Below, piece after piece: positions 38,995-48,584 of a stretch of 64,000 nucleotides of DNA. The stretch is from Eudoraea adriatica DSM 19308 (GTDB lineage Bacteria; Bacteroidota; Bacteroidia; Flavobacteriales; Flavobacteriaceae). The notes under the pieces were generated by a model, which saw only the letters and a list, made by a program, of their open reading frames with translations, ran no database searches and was not told the origin of the DNA. Position 1 is the stretch's first letter. Each line of letters opens with the position of its first letter. The translations under genes were made by a program, and so were the position numbers. The DNA lies in contig NZ_KB907546.1 in NCBI RefSeq assembly GCF_000382125.1, positions 124,001 to 188,000 of the forward strand, written 5' to 3'.

Positions 38995-40500
38995 CTATTC
39001 ATCCGAAACCGTAAATTCCCGAATAGCTTTATTGGGCTCCATTATATCATATCCCTCCCAGAATTCAGGATTATAGCTGGAAAGGTACGTGGCTTTAACA
39101 GTTTCATTTTCAACAGAATTAGAAAATTCCCCAGTACTGATTAGCTCCGAATCAAAGACAACTAATTCGTATTTTTCCGTATTGAAGTTAACAATATCCA
39201 GCTCCATAGACAATTCATTTTGCTTCCTCCTTCCTTTTACGTATTTGTTTTTCTCAATTACACTCAAAGGCCTTCTCACCCCCATTTTACGGCCAAATAC
39301 CTTGTCAATGAATCGTAAATCATACTTGTTGTTGCTTCCCTTGCTGAAAATTGTAGTTCCTTTATATGTGATTTCCTCATAGGAGAAGCCCAGTAATTTT
39401 ATTCTTTTTAATGAATTTACGTTCTCATAATCTATTCGCATTACTGCAAAGTCTTCAATATTTACATAAATGGTTCCTCTGAAATCTTCTGATCTTTTTG
39501 GGCTGAATCCTATGACATAAACGCCCTCGTCTTCTATGGCAGTATATCCTTTTAAACTGAATTCATAGCGGTTGGATTTGGCAATAAAATTTAGCTTAGT
39601 GTCATCATTATAGAACAGCTCAGAATAAAGATCGTGCAACTGACTTTTCTTGGATGACAGAAAATGTTTGTTTCCATCATCTATAGCTTCATTTTCTAAG
39701 TCTGCCTTATCTTCTGAAGAATCAAATATAGAATCAATCTCTACTTTTTGTCCAAACCAACCCGACTTAATTTTTAAATAAGAATTCGGCTTGACATTTT
39801 CTCTGAAAATTCGCTCTAGTTTGGCTGAAAGGGCTTCCATGGAGCCTTCATTATTTTTATCGTATAGTTCTGCAGCCTTTTCAATATATAACCTGTGTTC
39901 ATCTGGTTTTCTGTAAAAATCACAGAGACTTTCAGTATAGTAAGATGCGTTTCTCGGTAAAATAGAGACTACACTGTCCAGAAATTTTTTATTAAGCTCT
40001 TCAATAGTAGATTCTTCAAATTCAATATCCAGCTTAGTCATGGTATTAAGGCTTGATTGTCTGAAGAACAGGCGCTGCCTTATAGGGTCTCGGTTATAAT
40101 TTACTAATAAATTTTCTTTCACTTTTTCAATGATTTCATCTATGCTGAGATCATTATTAAACAGATATACTTCATTTAATTCTATAGCCTTTGGTTCTAT
40201 GTAAATAACACTATCCAGAGAGGCCTTAAAAGGGACAGCGGTTTTTTTATATCCCATACTGGAAATATAGATGGAATCCTGCTGTTTAATCCCGGAATTT
40301 AAATTGATGCTAAATCTCCCTTCTTCATTGGTGATAATGCCACGATCTTCAGAAAATTGAACCGTCGCATAGGGAATACCTTCATTGGTTTTAATATCTA
40401 CGACCCTTGAGGAAATAGATTGGCATTGCAGGGATATAGAAGTCAGAAGGAATACGTAAATAAAAAAATTAGAAATGGGTTTACTCATCAGACACATCAT
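38995..40500 (-). CDS. Carboxypeptidase-like regulatory domain protein, exported
   Basis: The 501-residue protein has a signal peptide (best from an internal Met at 40488: SKPISNFFIYVFLLTSISLQ). Residues about 30-105 form a CarboxypepD_reg-like domain (VDIKTNEGIPYATVQF, GIITNEEGRFSINL). The rest is a large domain of unknown function with beta-strand character (VIGFSPKRSEDFRGTIYVNIEDFAVMRI, about 320-350), as in a common group of Bacteroidota envelope proteins. No TonB plug or barrel follows, so it is not a receptor. It is transcribed leftward alone and converges with ctlX. Confidence 0.75.
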   Translation of the reverse strand: MMCLMSKPISNFFIYVFLLTSISLQCQSISSRVVDIKTNEGIPYATVQFSEDRGIITNEEGRFSINLNSGIKQQDSIYISSMGYKKTAVPFKASLDSVIYIEPKAIELNEVYLFNNDLSIDEIIEKVKENLLVNYNRDPIRQRLFFRQSSLNTMTKLDIEFEESTIEELNKKFLDSVVSILPRNASYYTESLCDFYRKPDEHRLYIEKAAELYDKNNEGSMEALSAKLERIFRENVKPNSYLKIKSGWFGQKVEIDSIFDSSEDKADLENEAIDDGNKHFLSSKKSQLHDLYSELFYNDDTKLNFIAKSNRYEFSLKGYTAIEDEGVYVIGFSPKRSEDFRGTIYVNIEDFAVMRIDYENVNSLKRIKLLGFSYEEITYKGTTIFSKGSNNKYDLRFIDKVFGRKMGVRRPLSVIEKNKYVKGRRKQNELSMELDIVNFNTEKYELVVFDSELISTGEFSNSVENETVKATYLSSYNPEFWEGYDIMEPNKAIREFTVSDE

Positions 40501-40559
40501 TGATTAAGATATTATTTAAGACGAATCATCTATTTAATTGTTACGTATGTTTTAAAAAA

Positions 40560-41984
40560 TCATGCCTTTGCTATATTCCTAATCATACCACTAAAAATGA
40601 AATAATGAAAAGGCAGTACGCAATACCAATATAACCTGCCCTTTAAGCCTCGTGGCCTGAAAGTAGCTGTCTGATGTAATATATTGTCCTCATCAATTCT
40701 AAACTCCAACCATGCCTCACCCGGCAAGCGCATTTCTGCAAATAGCAGAAGACGGCTGTTTTCCTTGTCCGCTAATAATACACGCCAAAAATCTAAAGAA
40801 TCGCCCGGAAAGATTTTATCGGGATGTGTACGTCCCCGTCTTAGTCCGACACCACCACTAAGTTTATCAATAAACCCTCTTAACTTCCATAGCCAATTAC
40901 CGTAGTACCAACCATTATCTCCACCAATTTTCCATATATTATTTAAAACAGCTTCTTTATCCTCTATTTTAAGATTTTTCTCGTCTTTGAGTACACCATA
41001 TTTAGGTACCTGAATAAACTTTCCCAAATTTTTATTCAGTCTTCCGCTAATCATGCTGTCCTTCCAGCTACTTACAACCAGGTTTTGTTCTATTTTTTTG
41101 AAAGCCATATCTATGGCCTCCTCATACGTATGCGTTTTCATTCCCAGTAATTGCTCTAATTCATTGTCCTTTGCCACCACTTCAATTTTCATACTGTCTA
41201 CAAGGTTTAGCGCCAACTTATAAGAAGTAGAAGTCACAAAATAGAGCCAGTAAGAAGATAGCTTTGGAGTCATAACAGGAACCGTAATAATCCAGTTTTT
41301 AAAGCCTCTTATCTGCGCGTATCGCTGCAACATTTCTTTATAAGTAAGGACATCCGGACCGGCAATATCAAAAGATTTATTATATGTTTTTCTGTTGCCC
41401 AGCACCCCGGTCAGAAAATGCATGACATCCCTGATCGCAATGGGCTGGGTTTTAGTAAGGACCCACTTGGGTGTAATCATAACCGGTAGTTTTTCGCAGA
41501 GGTCGCGAATTATTTCAAAAGACGAGCTTCCCGATCCCACAATAATTCCTGCTCTTAGTACTGTAAGATTAAATTCTCCCTGAGATAAGATCTCTTCAAC
41601 GTTTTTCCTCGACCATAGGTGTTTGGAAAGGGTTTCATCATTTACGATACCACTCAAATATATGACCTGTTCTACCCTTGTCTTATTGATAGAATTATTG
41701 AAGTTATGAGCGGTCCTGGCTTCCATTTCATCAAAATCGCTTGTAGATGCGCTCATGGAGTGAATAAGGAAATAAGCGGCTTCAATGTCCAGAGGTATTT
41801 TTCCTTCTGCAACAGGTTCCAAAAAATCAATCTCAACAATGGATATCTTTGATCGGGTATCAGGATCTATGGAAAGACGTTCTTTGTTTCGAACCGCACA
41901 TATTATTTCATGCCCCTCTTTTAGCAAGAGCGGCAGTAAGCGCATTCCAATATATCCGTTAGCTCCGGTTAATAGTATTTTCAT
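40560..41984 (-). CDS. SDR family oxidoreductase with C-terminal DUF2867 domain
   Basis: The 474-residue protein has an N-terminal NAD(P)-binding Rossmann domain of the atypical SDR type (LLTGANGYIGMRLLPLLL; GANGYIG 7-13) and a C-terminal DUF2867 domain (about 320-474) with SLDFWRVLLADKENSRLLLFAEMR and FRPRGLKGRLYWYCVLPFHYFIF. This fusion is widespread, but its substrate is unknown to me. It follows the 141-residue hypothetical gene by three bases, so the two are probably translated from one message. Confidence 0.85.
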   Translation of the reverse strand: MKILLTGANGYIGMRLLPLLLKEGHEIICAVRNKERLSIDPDTRSKISIVEIDFLEPVAEGKIPLDIEAAYFLIHSMSASTSDFDEMEARTAHNFNNSINKTRVEQVIYLSGIVNDETLSKHLWSRKNVEEILSQGEFNLTVLRAGIIVGSGSSSFEIIRDLCEKLPVMITPKWVLTKTQPIAIRDVMHFLTGVLGNRKTYNKSFDIAGPDVLTYKEMLQRYAQIRGFKNWIITVPVMTPKLSSYWLYFVTSTSYKLALNLVDSMKIEVVAKDNELEQLLGMKTHTYEEAIDMAFKKIEQNLVVSSWKDSMISGRLNKNLGKFIQVPKYGVLKDEKNLKIEDKEAVLNNIWKIGGDNGWYYGNWLWKLRGFIDKLSGGVGLRRGRTHPDKIFPGDSLDFWRVLLADKENSRLLLFAEMRLPGEAWLEFRIDEDNILHQTATFRPRGLKGRLYWYCVLPFHYFIFSGMIRNIAKA

Positions 41985-41987
41985 CCT

Positions 41988-42413
41988 TTATAAATCTTCA
42001 ATAGAGGTAGGTAAATTGTCAGCTTTAAAATCAAGTATTTTCCTAAAGAATTTCTGAATTGCTTTTGTGTCCGATTTGACTTTTATAAAATAATGATCAC
42101 GAAAGATGGAATAAACGGCAAAATCACCTTTATAAATTGTGAGTTTATAATAGGGGATTACCAGGGCATAGGTCTCTAAAAGTGAACGGAATCGTACAAT
42201 TATTCCTTTTGGACGCATTTCCACATTACAAGTGTTCAGATTATTGTCTAAAAGCAGAAGATTCCTAATTTCTGTACTGGTTTCCGTTATTAAAAGTTTG
42301 GGGGAGCCAATTCCTTTTAGGACCCAACGCTCTCTTAAGGTAAAAGGTTTGCCCACTTCACCATCAATTTTCCTTGTAATATCACTATTGTTATAAGAGA
42401 CGTTTACCAGCAT
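41988..42413 (-). CDS. Conserved hypothetical protein, 141 residues
   Basis: There is no signal peptide and no recognised domain. The protein alternates beta-strand-like stretches (EMRPKGIIVRFRSLLETYALVIPYYKLTIYKGDFAVYSI) and ends in a helical, charged C-terminus. It looks like a flavobacterial protein I have seen as uncharacterised. It is immediately upstream of the SDR-DUF2867 gene with a three-base gap, which suggests a shared transcript and perhaps a shared pathway. Confidence 0.65.
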   Translation of the reverse strand: MLVNVSYNNSDITRKIDGEVGKPFTLRERWVLKGIGSPKLLITETSTEIRNLLLLDNNLNTCNVEMRPKGIIVRFRSLLETYALVIPYYKLTIYKGDFAVYSIFRDHYFIKVKSDTKAIQKFFRKILDFKADNLPTSIEDL

Positions 42414-42546
42414 GGTTTTTATTTTATTCTATATTTTTTCGAAAGGGGCAATTTTCCGGAACTACGCAATTCTGAAAAAAGTTGCCTAAAACTGCAAATT
42501 TTTGTAATCACTTAAAGCTTCGAACTATAAAAGTCTAAAAATTCAT

Positions 42547-42554
42547 TAGTTTTG
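42547..42554 (+). promoter_or_regulatory. -7 promoter element of argS (TAGTTTTG)
   Basis: TAGTTTTG is a perfect TAnnTTTG match, 22 bases before the argS ATG. No good -33 TTTG is found at the right distance. Confidence 0.5.
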
Positions 42555-42576
42555 CAGCCTTAATTGGGTAAATTTT

Positions 42577-44364
42577 ATGAATATTCAGGAGGTTATTCAG
42601 ACAAAGGTTATTGAAGCTGTGGCTTCGATCTATGGTACTTCATTACCCACGGTGGAATTTCAACCTACCAGAAAGGATTTTGAAGGAGATATTACCCTGG
42701 TTGTTTTTCCCATGCTTCGCTATATAAAAGGAAATCCCGAACAAATTGGAATTCAAATAGGCTCCTACCTGGAGCGCGAACTAAATGAAGTTCAGGGATT
42801 CAATGTGATAAAGGGTTTTTTGAATTTGGTAATTTCCGATTCGTATTACACAAATTTCTTTAATTCCATCAGAGAGGATGAAATTTATGGTCGCAAACCG
42901 GTGCAGGAGAACAATGCAGTATTAGTAGAATACTCTTCCCCAAACACCAATAAACCATTGCACCTTGGTCATATCCGAAATAATTTACTTGGCTATTCCG
43001 TTGCAGAAATTCTAAAGGCTAACGGAAATAAGGTATATAAAACACAGATCATTAATGACCGGGGCATACATATCTGCAAAAGCATGCTTGCCTGGCAAAT
43101 GTTTGGGAACGGGGAAACTCCGCAAAGTACCGGGTTAAAAGGTGATAAACTGGCAGGTTTGTACTATGTTAAATTTGATCAGGTATATAAAGAAGAGGTA
43201 CAGGATCTTATTGATGCTGGTATGGATAAAAATCAGGCCGAGCGGGAAGCTCCCATACTTTTAAAAGCTCAGGAAATGCTTCGCAAGTGGGAAGCGGGGA
43301 ATTCTGAAGTAGTTGAGCTTTGGAAGAAAATGAATGCTTGGGTATATGCCGGTTTTGATGAGACTTACGCAAATTTGGGCGTAGACTTTGACAAGCTCTA
43401 TTACGAGAGTGATACTTATTTGCTTGGTAAAGACGTGATCGCGCAAGGGTTAGAAAACGGAATATTTTATAAAAAGGAAGATGGTAGTGTATGGATAGAC
43501 CTTACTGATGAGGGACTTGATGAGAAAATAGTTCTAAGGGCAGACGGTACTTCTGTGTATATGACCCAGGACATTGGCACCGCGATTCAGCGCGTAAAGG
43601 ATTTTCCGGACATAGGGGGGATGGTCTATACAGTAGGAAACGAACAGGATTATCACTTTAAGGTATTATTTCTGATACTAAAGAAACTGGGTTATTCCTG
43701 GGCGGAACATTTATACCACCTGAGTTATGGGATGGTAGATTTGCCGGAGGGGAAGATGAAAAGCAGGGAAGGAACCGTGGTGGATGCAGACGACCTGATT
43801 GATGAGATGACGAACACCGCTGCAAAAATCTCTCAGGAATTGGGAAAACTCGAGGATTACTCTGAAGAAGAAAAACAAAAATTATATCGCATTATTGGTC
43901 TGGGAGCTTTAAAGTATTACATATTAAAAGTTGATCCTAAAAAACGAATATTATTCAACCCGGAAGAATCAGTGGATTTTCAGGGAAACACAGGCCCTTT
44001 CATACAATATACCTATGCCAGGATTCAATCTATTCTAAGGAAGGCTGATTTAAGTCCTAAGGAGCTATTGAATGCACCCCGGCAGGATATCAAACTGCAT
44101 CCTAAAGAAAAGGAATTAATAAAACAGCTGGAAGTCTACCCTGAAACTATACAATTGGCAGCTGAAAATTACAGCCCGGCATTGATTGCCAATTATACCT
44201 ATGATTTAGTCAAGGAATTCAATTCATTTTACCAGCAGGTATCCATTTTAGGAGAATCAGAAGAAGCGATAAGGACTTTCAGGATACAGCTGGCGAAGAA
44301 GGTAGGTGAGGTAATTAAATCTGCTTTTCAACTCCTGGGTATAGAGGTGCCTGTTAGAATGTAA
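42577..44364 (+). CDS. argS: Arginine--tRNA ligase
   Basis: The 595-residue class I synthetase has the HIGH-type motif HLGH (129-132) after YSSPNTNKPL and a KMSK-like motif in GKMKSREGTVVDADDLI. The N-terminal Arg-specific additional domain (about 1-100) and the C-terminal DALR anticodon-binding domain (about 470-595, FIQYTYARIQSILRKA at its start) are complete. It charges tRNA-Arg. It is convergent with the TonB-receptor operon. Confidence 0.98.
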   Translation: MNIQEVIQTKVIEAVASIYGTSLPTVEFQPTRKDFEGDITLVVFPMLRYIKGNPEQIGIQIGSYLERELNEVQGFNVIKGFLNLVISDSYYTNFFNSIREDEIYGRKPVQENNAVLVEYSSPNTNKPLHLGHIRNNLLGYSVAEILKANGNKVYKTQIINDRGIHICKSMLAWQMFGNGETPQSTGLKGDKLAGLYYVKFDQVYKEEVQDLIDAGMDKNQAEREAPILLKAQEMLRKWEAGNSEVVELWKKMNAWVYAGFDETYANLGVDFDKLYYESDTYLLGKDVIAQGLENGIFYKKEDGSVWIDLTDEGLDEKIVLRADGTSVYMTQDIGTAIQRVKDFPDIGGMVYTVGNEQDYHFKVLFLILKKLGYSWAEHLYHLSYGMVDLPEGKMKSREGTVVDADDLIDEMTNTAAKISQELGKLEDYSEEEKQKLYRIIGLGALKYYILKVDPKKRILFNPEESVDFQGNTGPFIQYTYARIQSILRKADLSPKELLNAPRQDIKLHPKEKELIKQLEVYPETIQLAAENYSPALIANYTYDLVKEFNSFYQQVSILGESEEAIRTFRIQLAKKVGEVIKSAFQLLGIEVPVRM

Positions 44365-44443
44365 AAATAATTTCTCTGCCTTAGCTTCTTCACTTATAAC
44401 AAACTATTCTTAATTGTCGATTTCTTTTGGAGGGATTCTGGTT

Positions 44444-47032
44444 CTAAAATGAAACGCGAAAACTCAAATTGGGAGTGAACCCCAAAGAAACATTTTCAAT
44501 AGTCACTATTTCATCCCGATCGTTTAACTTATAGTAGGTATTCAATATGTTTTCTTTATTGAATATATTTAAAATGGAAACACCGGCAGTAGCCTTTACA
44601 CCATTGGAAATATTAAAGTTATAAATTGCCGAGGCATCAGCCCTGACGTAATCTGGCAGACGACTGCTATTGGGTTCTTTGTAAATTATCGAAACAGGAA
44701 AAGTTGTGAAATCTACCGAATCGAGCCCGTCAATTGGTTCGGTAAAGGGTTTCCCGGTCCTGTAATTGATGCCAACACCAAGCTTTAGATTTTTATAAGT
44801 GTATGTTCCGGCAAAGGTTATGGTATGGCGAATATCCAGATTGTTGGGAAATACATTCGGAACTATATCTTCGAAAGTGTAATTATTCAGATTATAAGCA
44901 TAGCTAAACCAGGTACTGAAATAGGAATTTTTATAATTTATTAAAAACTCCAGTCCTTTTACATCATATTTACCAATTTCACCATTAAACTGATTTTGAT
45001 TCTGAAAGCCTTGCGTTACTGTGCTGATACCATCTACTTCTTTATAATACCCTTCAAGACCAACAAACCACCTTCCCTTATCATAATTGAGTCCCAGAGA
45101 GCCCTGTTTGCTTTTTACAACGGGTAAATTTGGATTACCGGGAATAGTATCGTTTTTATTGTTAGATAACATCCATCGTCTTTTTTCAATCCCCAGAAAA
45201 TTTTGTTCCAAATCAATTATTTGATTTGTAGTCTGGTTTTTAAACTCCCCCTTCACTTCTAATTGCAGATTTGGATAGAGCGAATAACTGAGGTTTAAAC
45301 GCGGCTCAACAATAAATTCATCGAAATATTGCACATTCACGATATAATTTAATCGACCCCCGCCCCTTGCCACTAATTTCTTGTTGGGGGAGGCATAGGA
45401 AATTTCACTATAGATGGAATTTGTTCGTATGACCCCCTTAATATTGCTCTCAAATGGTGGTTGTGTTACATCTGTAAAATTGGAAATACCCACTTCGGAA
45501 AATTGATACCCGTTTAGCCAGTTTAAATTTGTATTGAGCTGGTAATTGGTATTTAATTTAACCGAAGTTTCTATTACTTCATTTCTTTGATCGAGGATTT
45601 GTTGTCCATTGTTTATTCTGTTTTCGGAATCAAGATTGTAATTGGAATAATAAGCATTAAGCTTTGTTGAGAACCTGTCCGTCCATATGCTTTCCAGAGT
45701 ACCGCCAAAAGAAAGATTGGTTTGGTTTAAGTTGCTCTGATCTGTTCTGGCCAAATTTACTGCAGTTTCTGTGTAATCCAGGTTGTTGTTGATATTGATA
45801 AAACTAAATCGCGCCTTATGCTGCTCATTGATATCATATAGGACTTTAGCCGTGAAATCATAGAAATAGAATGTTTCATCCTGATTGATATTGGTATCGC
45901 TGCTTTGACCCGAAACATCTTCCACGTCTGTATCCTGAAAAGCTCTTTTAACAAACTGATTATAGGTAGGTGTGTTTACCAGGTCTGTTATGGAACGTCT
46001 GGCTGAGAATTGAAACGCTAATTTTTCTGAAATAGGGACTTGTCCATGCACATCAGCACTTATCATATTAAATCCGGCTCCTCCGAAAAAGTTACCTTCA
46101 ATTTTATTTTTTGATTGCATGCTTATGATTCCGCTCACGCCATCCCCGTACTCTGCGCTGGTCCCATCTTTTATAATGGTAACATGCTCCGTTAAATAGG
46201 GGTTAAAGGCAGAAATTAACCCGAAAAAGTGACCAGATTGATACATTTTAATATCATCCCAAAGAATAAGGTTCTGATCGTTTGTGCCTCCTCTTATATT
46301 GATATCTGATACAGTCTCATCAATGCTTTTTATGCCGGGAAGGGCTTGCACAGTTTGCAGAACATCCGGTTCTAAAAGTCCGGGAAGTATTCCAAAATCT
46401 TCAGTATTAACCGTTATACTGCCATCTGTTTGTTTGGTGAGTCCGGTGGTCAGAAATTTAAATACTACAACTTCGTCCAGCTGTTGATAGTTTAAGTTGA
46501 ATAATAGCTTGGAACAGGGGTTTTTACTTACCAGATCCTCTGCGGTTACATATTTTGGTTTAAAACCAAGATGCTTTATTCGTATAGAGGCTTTTCTCGG
46601 GATATTGTCGAGGGTAAACCTGCCGTTTGCATCTGTAACCGTAGAAATACTGCTGCCCAGGACTTCTACCGATGCACCCGGTGCGGAATTCTCACTATAA
46701 TTATCCAGAACATAGGCGCAAATATCTACGGTTGTACTTTTGGATAGTGTATAGTAGCGATTACTAAGCTTCTTGATGATTAATTGGGTCTGATTCCGAA
46801 TATTATCTAAAATAGCTTCAAGAGAACCAGCTTCGGGAGTATCTACCAGTAAAGGTTGAAGATCCTCGTCAACGTAAGAAAATTTAACGTCAAAATCTTT
46901 CTCCAATTGCCGGATATAGGAAACCAGACTAATATTTTTTGGAAATGATTTTACCTGTGCCCTTGAAGAAAAAAGGGCAAGCAAAAGTATCAGGTAAAAA
47001 AGCAGTATACTATTTCGGCGCGTTTTCGGCAT
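44444..47032 (-). CDS. TonB-dependent receptor with N-terminal STN signalling domain
   Basis: The 862-residue protein has a signal peptide (SILLFYLILLLALFSSRAQ), an STN domain (about 33-100: LVSYIRQLEKDFDVKFSYVDE), a carboxypeptidase-regulatory-like domain (about 105-180), a plug (LLEPDVLQTVQALPGIKSID, INIRGGTNDQNLILWDDIKM) and a barrel ending NLSFRVSF. The STN domain normally signals to a FecR anti-sigma factor in the periplasm. It is the last gene of the sigma/FecR/receptor set and overlaps fecR by 23 bases, which suggests coupled translation. No SusD partner follows, so the substrate is open (iron complex, cobalamin or another ligand). Confidence 0.92.
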   Translation of the reverse strand: MPKTRRNSILLFYLILLLALFSSRAQVKSFPKNISLVSYIRQLEKDFDVKFSYVDEDLQPLLVDTPEAGSLEAILDNIRNQTQLIIKKLSNRYYTLSKSTTVDICAYVLDNYSENSAPGASVEVLGSSISTVTDANGRFTLDNIPRKASIRIKHLGFKPKYVTAEDLVSKNPCSKLLFNLNYQQLDEVVVFKFLTTGLTKQTDGSITVNTEDFGILPGLLEPDVLQTVQALPGIKSIDETVSDINIRGGTNDQNLILWDDIKMYQSGHFFGLISAFNPYLTEHVTIIKDGTSAEYGDGVSGIISMQSKNKIEGNFFGGAGFNMISADVHGQVPISEKLAFQFSARRSITDLVNTPTYNQFVKRAFQDTDVEDVSGQSSDTNINQDETFYFYDFTAKVLYDINEQHKARFSFININNNLDYTETAVNLARTDQSNLNQTNLSFGGTLESIWTDRFSTKLNAYYSNYNLDSENRINNGQQILDQRNEVIETSVKLNTNYQLNTNLNWLNGYQFSEVGISNFTDVTQPPFESNIKGVIRTNSIYSEISYASPNKKLVARGGGRLNYIVNVQYFDEFIVEPRLNLSYSLYPNLQLEVKGEFKNQTTNQIIDLEQNFLGIEKRRWMLSNNKNDTIPGNPNLPVVKSKQGSLGLNYDKGRWFVGLEGYYKEVDGISTVTQGFQNQNQFNGEIGKYDVKGLEFLINYKNSYFSTWFSYAYNLNNYTFEDIVPNVFPNNLDIRHTITFAGTYTYKNLKLGVGINYRTGKPFTEPIDGLDSVDFTTFPVSIIYKEPNSSRLPDYVRADASAIYNFNISNGVKATAGVSILNIFNKENILNTYYKLNDRDEIVTIENVSLGFTPNLSFRVSF

Positions 47033-47924
47033 AGAATAGCACGTTGTTCCCTTCTAATTCATACTTTATCTGAGAAGGAGTACTAATACTCTGTAACGCC
47101 AAATTTAAGTTTGTGTTGCTAAAAGAGCCCGTAAATAATTGCCCGAGATTAACATTTTGAGTTTTAACCTCAATATTATATTGTCTTTCAAACTCATTCA
47201 GGACATACTTCAAAGGAATACTTTTAAAAGTACTTTCATTACTCATCCATGAAGGAATACCGTTTTCAGGAGATTCTGTTTTTAAGACTTCCCCGTTAAT
47301 GGCCATAAAGGAATTACCGGCAGGAAGTTTTGTTTCTTTACCCTTAAAAGTAACACTTACAAGGCCTTCATAACAGCTAACCTCAAAAAATCCTTTTCTG
47401 TTTTCAACATTAAACTGCGTACCCAATACGGTAACTAAACCGTCTTTTGTGGCGACTGTAAATTTTTGTCCTTTGGCAACCTTAAAAAAAGCTTCTCCCT
47501 GCAGAGATATGTTTCTTTCTTTATCCCAATTTTTTTCACTGTAGGTTATCCTGGAATCCGCATTTAAGATAATCTCAGAATTATCCGGGAGCCTTACTTC
47601 ACTGCGCTCCGCATATTTAGTAGATACAGATTCATCTAAAGTTGATATGTAAAAGTAGGATGCAACAAAAATAACGGCTACGGCAGCCGCAATGCGCCAT
47701 ATCTTCCGCATTGGATTCATCTTAATTACTTTTACATCTTTTTGAAGCTGATTATTTTTGAAATCATTCAAGGCCTTATCCACATCAAAATCCGGCGCTT
47801 TTAAAGAGCCGCTGACATCGATTAACTTCTCATAAGAGGCATACTCGGCAGATTTTTTAAATGCCGCGAGTTCTTCTCCGGAGAGGTCATTATTCAGCCA
47901 TTTTGCCAGGTAATTTTCTTGCAT
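47010..47924 (-). CDS. FecR family anti-sigma factor
   Basis: The 304-residue protein has an N-terminal cytoplasmic region (about 1-73), one transmembrane helix (WRIAAAVAVIFVASYFYIST, about 76-95), a periplasmic FecR domain (about 105-205: EVRLPDNSEIILNADSRITY, GEAFFKVAKGQKFTVAT, VLGTQFNV) and a C-terminal DUF4974-like domain (about 230-304) with YVLNEFERQYNIEV. It holds the sigma factor inactive until the receptor signals. A promoter-like element shared with the divergent lipoprotein gene lies directly before its start, inside the 103-base gap after the sigma gene. Confidence 0.93.
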   Translation of the reverse strand: MQENYLAKWLNNDLSGEELAAFKKSAEYASYEKLIDVSGSLKAPDFDVDKALNDFKNNQLQKDVKVIKMNPMRKIWRIAAAVAVIFVASYFYISTLDESVSTKYAERSEVRLPDNSEIILNADSRITYSEKNWDKERNISLQGEAFFKVAKGQKFTVATKDGLVTVLGTQFNVENRKGFFEVSCYEGLVSVTFKGKETKLPAGNSFMAINGEVLKTESPENGIPSWMSNESTFKSIPLKYVLNEFERQYNIEVKTQNVNLGQLFTGSFSNTNLNLALQSISTPSQIKYELEGNNVLFYAENAPK

Positions 47925-47936
47925 GATTTCTAGCTT

Positions 47937-47976
47937 TATAACATTAAAACAACTAATAATAAAAAAACCCTACCCT
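47937..47976 (-). promoter_or_regulatory. Putative ECF-sigma promoter of fecR (AGGGTAGGGT-N14-TTGTTTTA-N2-GTTATA)
   Basis: On the minus strand AGGGTAGGGT (47976-47967), 14 bases, TTGTTTTA (47952-47945), two bases and GTTATA (47942-47937) precede fecR by 12 bases. The same three blocks with identical spacing occur before the divergent lipoprotein gene (48585-48624). The AGGGTAGGGT-to-TTGTTTTA spacing fits an ECF -35/-10 arrangement. It does not resemble the TAnnTTTG housekeeping promoter. Confidence 0.72.
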
Positions 47977-48027
47977 CACGATCAAAAATTTTTAAAAACA
48001 TCCGGAACCTATCCCCGGACATGGCGG

Positions 48028-48525
48028 CTAGATTCCTTCTATTTGTTCCCTCAGGGCTTTTAACGCAAGATGCATGCGCTTTTCTATCGCTTTTACACTT
48101 ACACCTTCCATCTCTGCAATTTCTGCATATTTCTTGCCATCAATTCTATTTAACAAAAAAGTGGTTCTTTGATTTTCAGGAAGACTATTTAAAGCCTTAT
48201 CCAGTTTTTCCTTATACTCTTTTTCTTCCAACAAGAATTCTGGTGATTCGTTAGAAGTGTCATTAGACTTGTTTGCATACTTTAAGCGGACCTTTTCTGC
48301 CTTGATTACATTTAAATAAAGGTTATTTGCAACAGTATAGACATACGACTTCGCTTTTTCGGGACTGACTTTTGCGCAATTCTCCCAGAGTTTAATAAAA
48401 GCTTCCTGAACGACGTCATAGGCTTTCTCTTCGTTTCCGAATTTGTAATATATATAGTTAAAAACCGTTTTGGAATTAGTTTTGAAGAGGCTGCTGAACA
48501 CTTCCTCCTCACATACATTGTCCAT
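48028..48525 (-). CDS. ECF-type RNA polymerase sigma factor (FecI-like)
   Basis: The 165-residue protein has sigma region 2 (about 8-80: VFNYIYYKFGNEEKAYDVVQEAFIKLWEN) and region 4 (about 110-160: LNSLPENQRTTFLLNRIDGKKYAEIAEMEGVSVKAIEKRMHLALKAL), with no region 3, as in all ECF factors. By position it is controlled by the FecR protein encoded next to it and answers to the STN-containing receptor. A TATCTTTG -7 element lies 32 bases upstream, so basal expression is probably from the housekeeping sigma factor. Confidence 0.94.
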   Translation of the reverse strand: MDNVCEEEVFSSLFKTNSKTVFNYIYYKFGNEEKAYDVVQEAFIKLWENCAKVSPEKAKSYVYTVANNLYLNVIKAEKVRLKYANKSNDTSNESPEFLLEEKEYKEKLDKALNSLPENQRTTFLLNRIDGKKYAEIAEMEGVSVKAIEKRMHLALKALREQIEGI

Positions 48526-48556
48526 AATTATAGAGTTCTTGTCGTTGGTTCTGTTT

Positions 48557-48564
48557 CAAAGATA
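48557..48564 (-). promoter_or_regulatory. -7 housekeeping promoter element of the ECF sigma gene (TATCTTTG)
   Basis: On the minus strand TATCTTTG matches TAnnTTTG perfectly, 31 bases before the sigma gene start. The upstream region is A/T-only apart from the AGGGTAGGGT block of the divergent promoter. It suggests that the sigma gene is transcribed by the main sigma factor rather than by itself. Confidence 0.55.
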
Positions 48565-48584
48565 TTTTAAAAAAAATTAAAAAA

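Noticed and set aside
47998-48020. Small inverted repeat TCCGG/CCGGA between the sigma gene and fecR
   Set aside because: It has a five-pair stem without a T run and is too weak to call a terminator.
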